Positions 36,772 to 47,364 of a stretch of 64,000 bases of DNA are shown one piece after another. Positions within the stretch are counted from its first letter, which is position 1. Every line of letters starts with the position of its first letter. The position numbers were made by a program, and so were the translations under genes. Origin of the DNA: Pyronema omphalodes. Lineage: Eukaryota > Ascomycota > Pezizomycetes > Pezizales > Pyronemataceae. The notes beneath the pieces were generated by a model. That model did no database searches, was not told the origin of the DNA, and saw only the letters and a program-made list of their open reading frames with translations. Where the stretch lies: positions 62,001-126,000 of the forward strand of contig JAJJXM010000019.1 of assembly GCA_024516155.1 (NCBI GenBank), read 5' to 3'.

Positions 36772-37077
36772 GAGTGAGGGTATGATGGAGTTGGGAAATG
36801 GGGGTGGGAGAAGGGGAACTGGAACTGGAAGAATGGGTGGGGGATGTTTTGTGACTTGTTCTCCGGGTGGAAGAACGGGGGCGGGGTGAGATGTACAATC
36901 TCTTGCTCTTACTCTAAGGAATTTCTTTCTTACATTTACATCAGGACTTGATGAAGAATCAATCTAGCATTCCTAAAACGGTTAATCTCTTGTCTGGTGT
37001 GGAACCTGATAATCTGTTCACCGGAGTTGTGATGGGCATCTAATCTCATAACACAACCCAGAATAAAATCAACGGAT
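36772..37077. other. Transporter 3' flank
   Basis: Purine-rich 3' flank of the transporter. It carries no gene and leads directly into a MITE copy. Confidence 0.4.
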
Positions 37078-37600
37078 ATTATGCAGCATGCCCCCGTCAA
37101 GACATCGAAATATCCAAGATACCCCCGTCGTTTAATGTTATTCAATATAACCCTCGCTTGGCTCCATTCTGCCGCACCTGCCGCATATGCCGCGATAAAG
37201 TTTTTTTTGAAGAGTACTTTTTTCCACCATGATTTTCTTCGGTTGTAAATCGAACATCAAGTTCTTCTTCATCTGAAATTATTACGCTTATCTTCAACCG
37301 CAACAATTGAGTCCATCAATGAGCATGCGAGTAACGTCGATTCGGCAGAGACTAATCCAATCGCATGACCCAGATGCCCTTATCCTTGTACAATCATCTT
37401 CAGAGGGTCGTTCACAACTGGGCGGTGAAGGGTCTCACGTCTGTATTTCAATTTTGAAAAAAAAAAAAAAAAACGCTTTGAGGAAACTTCTTCGTCGCTG
37501 GTGTGGCGGCATGGATTTACGCGAGGCGTATATTACATAGAAAAACTTTTGGGGGTATCTTGGATATTTCGATGTCTTGACAGGGGCATCCTTCATGATT
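37078..37600. mobile_element. MITE, copy 1 (terminal inverted repeats)
   Basis: About 520 bp with no transposase. The ends form inverted repeats: left from about 37078 (ATGCAGCATGCCCCCGTCAA, then GACATCGAAATATCCAAGAT and ACCCCC) and right ending about 37600 (the complement of the same blocks with one or two changes). Pairing weakens but continues inward for roughly 70 bp. Internal blocks (CCATTCTGCCGCACCT, ATATGCCGCGA, AAGTTCTTCTTCATCTGAAA, CATCAATGAGCATG) recur at 49708-50207. Small frames inside it are not genes. Superfamily unknown. Confidence 0.8.
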
Positions 37601-37963
37601 TTCGTGTTTTAATTTTGAAACAGATAAATATTGATTCCTCCTATAGTATTCAAAAGTGTACCCCGTGGTGAATTGAATTACCAAACCTGCAATCATAAAG
37701 TCCCCTTTCTCCGAGTCCATGTTTGTCCAATTCCCACATAGCTTCTCCCTGTCAGATTAAATTAAACCGAACAAAACCCATTGACATATTTCCAATCGAC
37801 AAAGGGTAATGGCAGTGTACATTTTTGGGATAAATTGAAAAAATAAGGACTAAATAAATATCCAACTAATATCTCCTCATCTAATCCTAAGTTACAATCA
37901 TTCCGAATCATCGCTCCCAAGACCGCCGGATATCCTTCTCAACATTTCTTCGCCCAATCCGTC
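37601..37963. other. 3' flank of the HeLo-NB-ARC-TPR gene
   Basis: AT-rich. No gene is seen between the MITE and the NLR stop codon. Confidence 0.4.
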
Positions 37964-40900
37964 TTAACAAGCACGCCGGGCGGAACGAATCTTCTCTTCC
38001 AAATCTTGCACCTCCTTCAACCTTCCACCCATCTCCCTATATATGATGGTCAGACGCTCCATCGCATCTAAGGTTTTTAAGTGCTCCTCCCCGAGCGTTC
38101 GCCTCCTCACTTCGAGAACCTTCTCGTGCAGCTCTTGCACCTCATTCAACCTTCCACCGAGCTCCCTATATGTGATAGCCAGATTTAACATAACATGTAA
38201 CGTATACGGGTGCTCCTCCCCAAGCGTTCGCCTCCACACTTCGAGAACCTTTTCCTGCAGCTCTTGCACCTCATTTAACCTGCCACCGAGATTGTAATAT
38301 GTGATAGCCAGATTATGCATAGCACCTAAGGTGTTTGGGTGCTCCTCCCCAAGCGTTCGCCTCCTCACTTCGAGAACCTTTTCTTTCAGCTCCTGCACCT
38401 CCTTCAACCTTCCACCCAGATCCTCATATGTGAAAGCCAGATTTTGCATAGCATGTAACGTATACGGGTGCTCCTCCCCAAGCGTTCGCCTCCACACTTC
38501 GAAAACCTTTTCCTGCAGCTCTTGCACCTCATTTAACCTGCCACCGAGATTGTAATATGTGATAGCCAGATTATACATAATATCTAAGGTATCTGGGTGC
38601 TCATCTCCAAGCGTACGCCTCCTCACTTCGAGAACCTTCTCTTGTAGCTGTTGCACCTCCTTCAACCTTCCACCGAGCTCCCTATATGTGATAGCCAGAT
38701 TATACATAGCATCTAAAGTATATGGGTGCTCCTCCCCAAGCGTTCGCCTCCTCACTTCGAGAACCTTTTCTTCCAGCTCTTGCACCTCCGTCAACCTTGC
38801 ACCGAGCTCCCTATATGTAAGCGCAAGATTTTGCATAGCATCTAAGGTATCTGGGTGCTCCTCCCCAAGCGTTCGCCTCCTCACTTCGAGAACCTTTTCT
38901 TCCAGCTCCTGCACCTCCTTCAACCTTCCACCTTGATCCTTATACGTGACAGCGAGACTCTGCATAGCATCTAAGGTTTTTGGGTGCTCCTCCCCAAGCG
39001 TTCGCCTCCTCACTTCGAGAACCTTTTCTTTCAGCTCCTGCACCTCCTTCAACCTTCCACCCAGATCCTTATATGTGATAGCCAGATTTTGCATAGCATC
39101 TAAGGTATCTGGGTGTTCGTCCCCAAGCGTTCGCCTCCTCACTTCGAGAACCTTTTCTTCCAGCTCCTGCACCTCCTTCAACCTTCCACCTTGATCCTTA
39201 TACGTGACAGCGAGACTCTGCATAGCATCTAAGGTTTTTGGGTGATCCTTTCCAAGCGTTCGCCTCCACACTTCGAGAACCTTCTCTTCCAGCTCTTGCA
39301 CCTCCTTCAACCTGCCACCCAGCTGTCTATATGTGATAGCCAGATTATACATAATATCTAAGGTTTCCGAGTGCTCATCTCCAAGCGTACGCCTCCTTGC
39401 TTCCAGAACGTTCTCCTCCAGCACTTGGGCCTCTTTCAGACGTCCAGATAGTCGCAACATGCACCCGACAGAATGCATAGCCATCAGAGTTTTAGTGCTC
39501 TCTTCGCCCAACAAACGATCATACAGCTTTCGGGCCCGGTTGTGAAGTTTCAGCGATTCCGAGTACCACCCAAGTGCCTTCCGAAAATGCTTGCCGGCCT
39601 TCATACATAGATCTGCGCTTGCCTCTGAATCTTCCCCTAAATTATCAAGGACTGATATCACATGAGGCAGGTAGACTCGCCAGGCTGTCCAATTTTCGTA
39701 TTCGGACTCGGGTAATGTATGGGCTAGAACCGTGGACGCCTCATTCAAAGCGGCATCCTTCTCGCTAGATTGTAGGTAGGTTTGCATGGCGAGATGAACG
39801 AGTGAATGGATTTCATAACCCTTACCGGATCCAAAATCAATATATGCGTGCTGTAGAATCGAAAAATTGACAAGCTTGTCCAGTGCCTCGGATATGAGAA
39901 ACTCATCGTCTACGCCATCCAGGTGGATCTGGAAGAGTAGATCCCGCGGGATTGCCTTCCTGTCAATGCAGGCCATGAATCGAAGAAAAGAGTCCGCCAG
40001 CTTTGACTGCTCCTGCAGTTGGCGAAAGCTGATAGAGAAGGTTGTCAGGATGGTCTCCGCATTGCCGCCATTATCCCTCCAGATATTGTCATGCGGCTTC
40101 GATAGGATGCGTTTGAGCTTGGTCGATTCTTTCTTGTTTTCAAAAATCTTGAGATAATCGGATGTGCTAATCGAGCGATTCAGATCTAAGTATGCCGCTG
40201 CCTGTGTGATCGCAAGCGGGAGGTACTGCAGCTCCTTCAGCAGTCGCCTGAGAGAAGTGTTCGTGTCGTCGGATGCGTCTTCCGGTTTTGTATAATGGTG
40301 ATAAAAAAGCTCCATCGCTTGCTCCGGACTCAATTCGGGTTTGAATATGACGTTCCGATTGGCTAAATTTTGTGCCACTTCCCGGTCTCTGGTCGTCACG
40401 ATGATTGTGCCTTTGGGACCTCGTGGGACGAATTTGGCGATTCCGCCGTGTGCGATGGGACCGTTGTCTCTTTCCTTGGATCCAGAATTGTTAGAAGCTG
40501 TTGGATAGAAATCCAACATATTGTCGGCATTGTCCAGAACCAGGATCCAATCGCCGCTCTCAGGGCTTTCCAGCCATTTTTTGACAATCGATCCCGGATT
40601 TTGCGCAGTGTCGTCATGTCCGGGTATCTCAGCAAGGGATGCCAGCTTCTGGCAATCGGCATCAAATTGTGCGATACTTCCGGCATGAATCCAAAACACC
40701 GGTTGTTTGTTTTGGTACTCGTAGACAAAGCTTAGAACATCTTGTGTTTTCCTGGATATCATATGAGTTGCCACCTATCAAAAAGATACTTCGACTCTTG
40801 GGATATACACATACCCTATACCACCGAGGCCACATAATGCGAGACGAATATGCCCAGCATTCCCGGATGGTTCGAATGCGATCTGCTTTTCGTGGTAGTC

Positions 40901-41725
40901 CTTGAACCAGGACGAGATGTGTGATTTGCCGATGAAGTTTCCATTCCTGGGGAGCGGAACCATGAAATGGGGTGCATGCTTGGCGGTTCCAGCATCGACT
41001 CTCGTCATTCTAACTCCATGTTCTGGAGATTCACCTCATGTTTTAGTAAAAGAAAATCATAGATAGCAGATTCAGAGAGGATATATACCGTTGTTCAGGC
41101 CGTCCACCAGATGTTGCATATTACTATTGTATTGTTGTAATTTGGTGATGAGAGTTTTAACCTTTTCGGAATCCAAGAAAGCCCATCTCAGTCTCGAGTA
41201 CGTACTGATGACACTCGTGAGAGGTGATTCGAGAGTTTTCATTGTTGCTATCTTGAGATTGTCGTCCAACTGTAGATCGCTCAGACCCAAAACGGTGTTC
41301 AAGGCATCGCTCTCGCGCTTGGTATCGTTCTGGGATTTCCGCAAGCCTAAGAGTTTGCGAAGCGAGGAACGCTTGCTCGCTTTCTCTACCGACTCGCTGC
41401 TAGACGAAATCTGAACGCCATAAAGACTTTCGAGCTGTTTAAAGTCCAGAAATTGTTGTGCAATCCTGATGAGAGTGCTACAGATCAGACGAAATCGAGC
41501 ATCATCAGTCTCAATGGTTGGGTTCTGGACTCTTTTCGTGATAATTATCGTAAGATCTTTCAACCTTTGCTGCTCGATGGTGAACTGGTATTTGTGAGTC
41601 TCGAAATCTCGGTCAGCGCTGCGAGCTGTACTGATGAAGTCATATCCTTTCAAGCACGTCTTGATCAGGATATCAAGGACGCCCGGTACGGCGAGACCGA
41701 GTCCAGCCGCAGTGACTGGATCCAT
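37964..41725 (-). CDS. NLR/STAND receptor: HeLo domain, NB-ARC, tetratricopeptide repeats
   Basis: Three exons: 41725-41089, 41022-40815 and 40751-37964; introns of 66 and 63 nt. Total 3633 nt, 1210 residues. Residues 1-210 resemble the HeLo domain of HET-S/LopB (start MDPVTAAGLGLAVPGVLDIL, then YDFISTARSADRDFETHKYQ), a helical membrane-attacking module. A short linker (HFMVPLPRNGNFIGK) leads to NB-ARC with Walker A GLGGIGKTQ, Walker B DWILVLDNAD, and GTIIVTTRD. The second intron splits Walker A inside the last glycine codon before KTQ. The C-terminus has about eleven 43-residue TPRs of kinesin-light-chain type (RLKEVQELEEKVLEVRRRTL plus EEHP.TLDAM.NLA.TY), nearly identical to each other. By analogy with HET-S-type and other fungal NLRs it probably controls regulated cell death in non-self or pathogen recognition. 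The trigger is unknown. No inactivating change is seen. Confidence 0.92.
37985..39470 (-). repeat. Tandem TPR-coding array, 129-bp units
   Basis: About eleven near-identical 129-bp units form the 3' third of the NLR. Positions that vary between units cluster at a few residues (for example the residues after EEHP and before LDAM, and the Y..LGG turn). The repeat also makes serial open frames on the opposite strand, which are shadows. Confidence 0.9.
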
Positions 41726-43016
41726 CGCAGGAAAGTATTAACGTTGGCTGTCGGGAAAAAACCGCACAAGAGTGTTAAAAGGCCGGAGCGGCGGAGCCAA
41801 AGATTCAAAAATATTCGGAGCCGTAGGTGTATCGCTGGTTGAGTGTAGGATAGGAGTACTCGAGGACCGTCAGGATATCTCCGACTGTGAAATTTGCTGC
41901 ACCTCGCAGCTGAAGAGCTGATGTGCGGGGCTGAGTTTGGAGATACACATGCGCTCAGTATCCCTGCGCGGCTCCGCCAGTAATATGCAACACTGCGATA
42001 TTTCGAAGAACAAGGATTCGTGATATTGTATGGCATACGGAATGTTCGTCGCATGGCAGCAACAGGTTGATGAAAGCGCTCCGACTTCAAACATATATTC
42101 AACTTTGTTATTCTGGGATTAAAATAGACACACTTACCATGTATTGCACTCAACGTTCACCCGCTTAAAGTGTTCCCCGGCTGTATCAGTCCTGCATGAG
42201 CCTTTTAGGCCTCGGTCAGCGTATGATTCAATAAATCAATAGACGAGATGAGGTTATCAGGAAGAAGATATTATCACTGCTAGGGAATAAAAGTTATAAC
42301 GTCTTGCTTGATGAAAGTTGAATCCAGCTCCTGTCGTGCGCCAAGTACTCCCTACGCATAACCCATAACCCATGCGTAACCAATAACCATCCAAAATGAC
42401 ATATATGATACTTGCAGCATGTAGGTTTCTTATATATAAATAGGTCAGATGGAGCATACTTATCCATACTGTCTATACTTTCCTTAGTAATCGTATTTTG
42501 TACCTTACGTCTTGATTCTCTATCTAACTTTGACTCCTTATTCTCGAAGCTCGCTGCAGCATTTGTGAAATTTTACAGTTACGTTACAAAAAACCTATTT
42601 AGTTACTGAAAGTGGAGGTGAGTTTTATATGGAAACTATTACACAGTCATGGATGTTCTGTAGTTTCTGTGGGTCTTTCATCAGTAGTTATCATAACTTA
42701 CTACCGTTATATAAAGAACACAGCGCTAGGTTATTGGATTACGAGACGAGTTTAGTATACAATAAGCAACAGGTGGAAAATGGCTTTTTTTTTAGCCAAT
42801 TACAGGATAGTGTCATGAAAGATACCCCTAAATGTCGTCTGGAATGTGTGGATAATTCTGATAGGACAATTTTGAGTTGTGTGCTATATACTCTGAGGAT
42901 TTCTGATGCTGGAAATAGAACTGCGGGCGAGAGATTTATGGTTGATATACTGAAGTCTCTTGATTTGATTTGATTTGATTTTCTTGAACGTTCCCAACCT
43001 TAAGGTTATGACGTAT
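41726..43016. other. Gene-free spacer, 1.3 kb
   Basis: Upstream of the HeLo-NLR. A frame at about 42629-42973 is open but unremarkable. The NLR promoter presumably lies just right of 41726. Confidence 0.4.
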
Positions 43017-43086
43017 GCTACAGTCTATTTACATTTCGAGGCTCCAGCTGTTACCTTGGAGTCTCGAAATGTAAATAGACTGTAGC
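43017..43086. repeat. Long near-perfect hairpin (30-bp arms, 10-nt loop)
   Basis: Arms 43017-43046 and 43057-43086 are inverted copies with 29 of 30 positions matching. The loop is GCTGTTACCT. Each arm contains ACATTTCGAG or its complement. There is no transposase or gene inside. It has the size of a small-RNA (milRNA-like) precursor or a minimal foldback element. Confidence 0.92.
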
Positions 43087-43429
43087 AGTCTCTTCTTCTC
43101 TGGGTATAGAGCCTATGAAGTGCATTCTATTCGGTGACAGAGGTTACCGATGAATTGTGGGACCACTGGAATGATACTCATGCGTTTGAACGTTTCACGA
43201 TTATTATTCCAGGAGCTGCTGATATATAACTCTTTCCCATTGCAGTAGAAGCGTTCACCATAATGCTTCAAATCGACTTTTAAAACGCCCTTGATGAAAG
43301 TTCCGAGATCCTAAGATCCTCACCAGTTAGTTTCCTAAATGTGGCAAGACTCTATGGGATTCTTATGCTAACTTGCCTCGAATTTTGCAATATGTTTCCG
43401 CTCAACATAAACATAGGCCCCATTGAATG

Positions 43430-43805
43430 TACCGCTGATTTCAATCAACTTTTTCGGTACTTCTTTCAGTGGCTGTTTGAGTCAGTTCATCCGCAATATC
43501 ATCTCAACTAAGGACAAAGGTGGAGTTCTCAGTGCTCACTATCAATCTGGTGAAATAATCCTGTTCATTGATGGTATCACCAGAGACTACACGAACGGTT
43601 ACCTCGATTCTCTGGACTTCATATACTTTCTGAATACGCTCGGCGATGATATCCATTACATCTTGCTGGATCTTGGCATCCTTAGCCCTAAGATGATTTT
43701 GAATCTTCTTATCATGTTTCTCAATATTTTGCTGAATCTCCTGTCCGTACCGCTGAATCTTAACTTCATGGGCCTGCAGACGATCTTGAGCATTCTGGTC
43801 ATCGA
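43430..43805 (-). pseudogene. Relic of a coiled-coil protein gene
   Basis: Read on the minus strand from about 43805, an 80- to 90-codon frame encodes a charged, Gln-rich coiled coil (IDDQNAQDRLQAHEVKIQRY, later IEKHDKKIQNHLRAKDAKIQ), preceded by a GAGCTAG splice-acceptor-like site. It ends with NSTFVLS and a TGA near 43508. The same frame then reopens for about 20 codons (DDIADELTQTATERSTEKVD). No start or full domain could be found. I read it as a gene fragment with at least one stop; the parent family is not recognised. Confidence 0.35.
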
Positions 43806-43934
43806 TCTAGCTCTACACGTCGACAGAGGGAGATATACCCAATGCAGAAACTCCACCTCCATGTGCCAGTCATGTAAGCCCCAAGTGTGTCGAAGACGCC
43901 GGAACTCTAGGCGACTTTTGAAACATTACCCAGA

Positions 43935-43962
43935 GGGGGGGGGGGGGGGGGGTGGGGGGGGG
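43935..43962. repeat. G18-T-G9 tract
   Basis: Near-pure G run on the plus strand, possible G-quadruplex and a slippage-prone site. Confidence 0.9.
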
Positions 43963-43999
43963 ATAACTGTCGCAAGCTCAGCATTATTCCGATATTTCT

Positions 44000-46097
44000 A
44001 ACATGCTTTCAAACACATATATAGTCTTTCTGATCCCCTGAAATTTTTAGGCCACAGTCTTTTCTTAATTTTTGATTTTATCACCAATCTCTCGCCTATG
44101 ATTCATATGAAACACATACCCTGTAGATTCCCTTTTTCCTTCGTGGTCTAGTCATGATTTCCTTCACTCATGATACGGTTGTATACGTAGTATAAAAACT
44201 ATAAATACATTCCCCTGAGTATTCTCTCAAGTTCGTTACAGTTACCAGTTACAGTCCCTCAAATAGTACGTACTAACCTTCATTCTCCTCCTAAGTATAA
44301 CTCTCGGCAAATAAGTCAACGCAGACGGCAGGCGGTGAAATCAGAGAGCTTCCAGAATTGTGAATGTCATAGCTATAGGATAAAACTCATAATTTACTAA
44401 GATAATACTTCCTGTATCGTTTATAGCTTGCTGGTGGATATATGTACGTAGATAGGCCATCATATTTTTTTTTTTTTTTGGGGGGGGGGAGGAGGCTGGG
44501 GACTATGGCACCTGGGTACTATGGGACCTGAGTACTATGGGACCTGCATGAGACTATGGGCAGGATGAAATACAAGGCTCACGAGAAGAAACGGGATTAT
44601 ATGTAGTTAGAAATAGAGGTACCCTAGAGGGGAGGGTTACAGGAAGTTTAAGTTTAAGCTCAGGTGTTATGAATAGCAGATGGGAAATATTGCGGCTGGG
44701 CCAGAGATTAGGAAGGAAGGAAGGAAGGAAGGAAGGAAGGAAGGAAAGACGGGAGGGAGGAATAGAGCTAGCTGGGTGAAAAGGTGCCAGATGATTGTTT
44801 TTGGTTGTTAATTTTGGTTGCTGGATATTTGTATCCTTTGTTGATGGTTGGATGGTTGAATTATTGGATGGTTCAGAGGATGTGGTGGTGAAGTTATCGG
44901 GGATGTAAGGTTGCGGAGGTGGATGGAGGCGCCGAGTGATGAGGGGTGATTTGGATTTTATTCCTGCGTCGGAGTGGTGCTGATGTTGTGAGTGATGACA
45001 CATGACTCGGATTATGTTCATGCGGAAATGAAGGTGGTGTGTGAGTGATGGAGAATGATGCTGTCATGCACAGGATCCCCCAATCCTCCGATCCTCCAAG
45101 CCTCAAATTTTCGGATCTTTCGGCCTATAACAAATAGGAATACTTTCAGTCCGGGACTTATGGTTCGCGGTTTCTGTTTGAGGAAATGGAAAGGAAACTA
45201 CTCAACTCCAGAAGTATCTCGATCATTAGGGATGGATGGCCGATGGTAGTGGGGTACATACAATTATTCCAATCGGATTTTGCTCACCACACCTCACCTC
45301 ACCTGGACTGTGTTACCCAATCACGGAAGATGGAAACTGCTGTATGTCTGCATAGCAATATTGCTGATTTGTATTCCGCATGATTACATAACCAGCCACT
45401 CGACCATCTGCTGTCGACTGTTTGCAGACACTCAAATAAGGTTATCCGGACTGTATTTACATTCTGAGTTCTAAGTTCTAAGCTCTGAGCTCTTAACCAA
45501 TGCTACTTGCTACATATCAGCTTACTATGTATCTTATTATGTAGCTCCCTTTCCCGTAATTCTCTTTTATCCTTTTATTTTATTTCTTTGATTTGTATTT
45601 TTCTTTTGTCATCTCATCAACCTTTCCTTCGTCTTCTGCCTCTTCGTCTTCTTCTTTTTTTTTCTTCCTCTTCTTTCCCTTCATAATTTATCTCTTCATT
45701 TGATCGGTATAAATCACAGGTCGGTGTTGTCAACCTGCCTATCGGGTTATTTTCGTTGGCCAGTTGTCCTCGCTCTACAGGTCATTGGGCTTCGTTGCCG
45801 TTGCCAATGCCGTTGTCATTGTCGTTGCCGATGCCGAGACTGCCACCCGACCCGTTTTCAATATGATACAGGCAATCACTTGCCGGGCTTTCTTCGGTGC
45901 ATTCTATTTCCATCGGTACTCCGGACAATGGATACTTGGTTTGATGCATTGAGTGGAGGGTGCGGGAATGGTTTATTCCTTGGCTTGCTGTATGCATAGT
46001 ATGATGAGTGAACTTTTTGGGGTGTGAGTGTGAGGGTTGATCGATCTGGGGAAGCTGAGGAAGATGAGTGATCTTGATATTACTGGGAATACTCCGT
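44000..46097. other. Gene-free spacer with simple repeats, 2.1 kb
   Basis: Contains a T-run followed by a G-run near 44465-44489, the GGAA microsatellite, and CT-rich sequence at 45590-45690. Open frames here are short and low-complexity. Confidence 0.4.
44709..44745. repeat. (GGAA)n microsatellite
   Basis: About nine tandem copies of GGAA on the plus strand. Confidence 0.9.
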
Positions 46098-46195
46098 GTA
46101 CTGTACGAGGTGCTGGACAAAAGTGACCGTCACCCCGCGCGGCGCTTAGCACAGAAAAGTGACGGTCACTTTTGTCACGGTACCGTACAGGTACT
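46098..46195. repeat. Inverted repeat with perfect 17-bp core arms
   Basis: Core arms ACAAAAGTGACCGTCAC (46117-46133) and its exact complement (46159-46175) flank a 25-nt GC-rich spacer. Pairing extends imperfectly outward through GTAC-rich sequence on both sides to about 46098 and 46195. It may be a short foldback element or the joined ends of a transposon. No open frame is affected. Confidence 0.88.
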
Positions 46196-47364
46196 TGAAG
46201 CCGGTTCACGGGTTGTTTATGGTTGATGAGGATGTTTTTCGTTCTTTTGTGCTTTCGTACTTCGCAGTCTCTGTATGTAGGAAATCCACATTCTGGTGAT
46301 CTTCACAACTGTTGTTGCACTTTGTATTCTCGTGATCTCCAGTTGCACTCCGCATCCTCGTAATCTCCATACTCCATAGAGAACTCTATAGTCCTCTGTT
46401 GCCATCATCCGTGTTGCACACTGTCACGCTGCACTGCGGGGCAAAGTCAGTCCCCTTTCCTTAGTACGCAGCCGGAGGGTTAACCGCTTGACGCAGAGTG
46501 GAAAGTTCCCCTCTTTCCATCTTGAATCTCCAATCTGCAATCTCGAATCTCCAATCTCCAGTCTTCAATCTTCAATCTCCCAATCCCCCAATCTCTTTCG
46601 ACACACCAACAGTTGGAGAGGCATACTCCGAAACAACCGCATCACGAAACACGCGAGACGAGCGAGACGAGAAATAAAGATTTGAAAAGACGAGATTACG
46701 AGATTACGAGATTACGAGACCAGCGACCAGCGACCCACGAACCCCAAATACCCTTCTACAGCGATCCAACACGCTCACCATCTCCCCCCTCCTTCCCCCC
46801 CACGCGCATCCCCCCCTCCCCCCCTCCCACCATCCACTCCACTCGACTCCCTGCCTCTAAACTACCCACTACTCTTCCCCAACTACGGACTACTCTACCC
46901 ACTACTACACCCCACACGCCAAACCGAACAGCGAACAGCGAACGGATTGCTACGCCATTTTAAAGAATAGTTTCTGCACTTCACCACCCTCTTCAACCAC
47001 GATCTTCTCCGCCATCGCAACCAAAACACTCCTGCGGATATATTACTTCCCGCTTCATCGCTGTATATTCGGTATTGTATTCCTCCCCCCCTTCTTGCTG
47101 TTCCCGTCGACTATCATCCACATCCAATCCCGGTAGACATCCCAGGCGGTGGTGTCCAACATACAACGCCGTGCTAATCTCCGCGTCCCAATAGATATAC
47201 CATACCATATTAGATAGACAAGACAGACTCTTATTAGTTCATAGAGTACCCGTCTAGTCCCATCACCCCGATCACACTACTCTTAGATCCTCTTTTTGAT
47301 CTCTTCGATCTCTCTCCCCGCCGCCAGCCACTACTACCAGACTACCAGATTACCGAGCTCTACA
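46196..47364. other. Upstream region of the Ran-binding gene
   Basis: No supported gene. It has short near-repeats of CAATCTCGAATCTCCAATCT type at 46520-46590 and of CGAGATTACGAGATTACGAG type near 46690, then C-rich sequence. The promoter and leader of the gene starting at 47365 presumably lie in the right half. Confidence 0.4.

Noticed and set aside
36936..37145. Small minus-strand frame at the left MITE end
   Set aside because: Lies largely in the terminal repeat and is echoed by copy 2; element DNA, not a gene.
38043..39545. Series of similar plus-strand frames (CSSPSVRLLTSRTFSCSSCT type)
   Set aside because: Antisense images of the tandem TPR units of the HeLo-NLR; their regularity follows from the DNA repeat.
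43935..43962. G-run as a telomere or CRISPR-like feature
   Set aside because: Plain homopolymer without TTAGGG-type units or spaced repeats.
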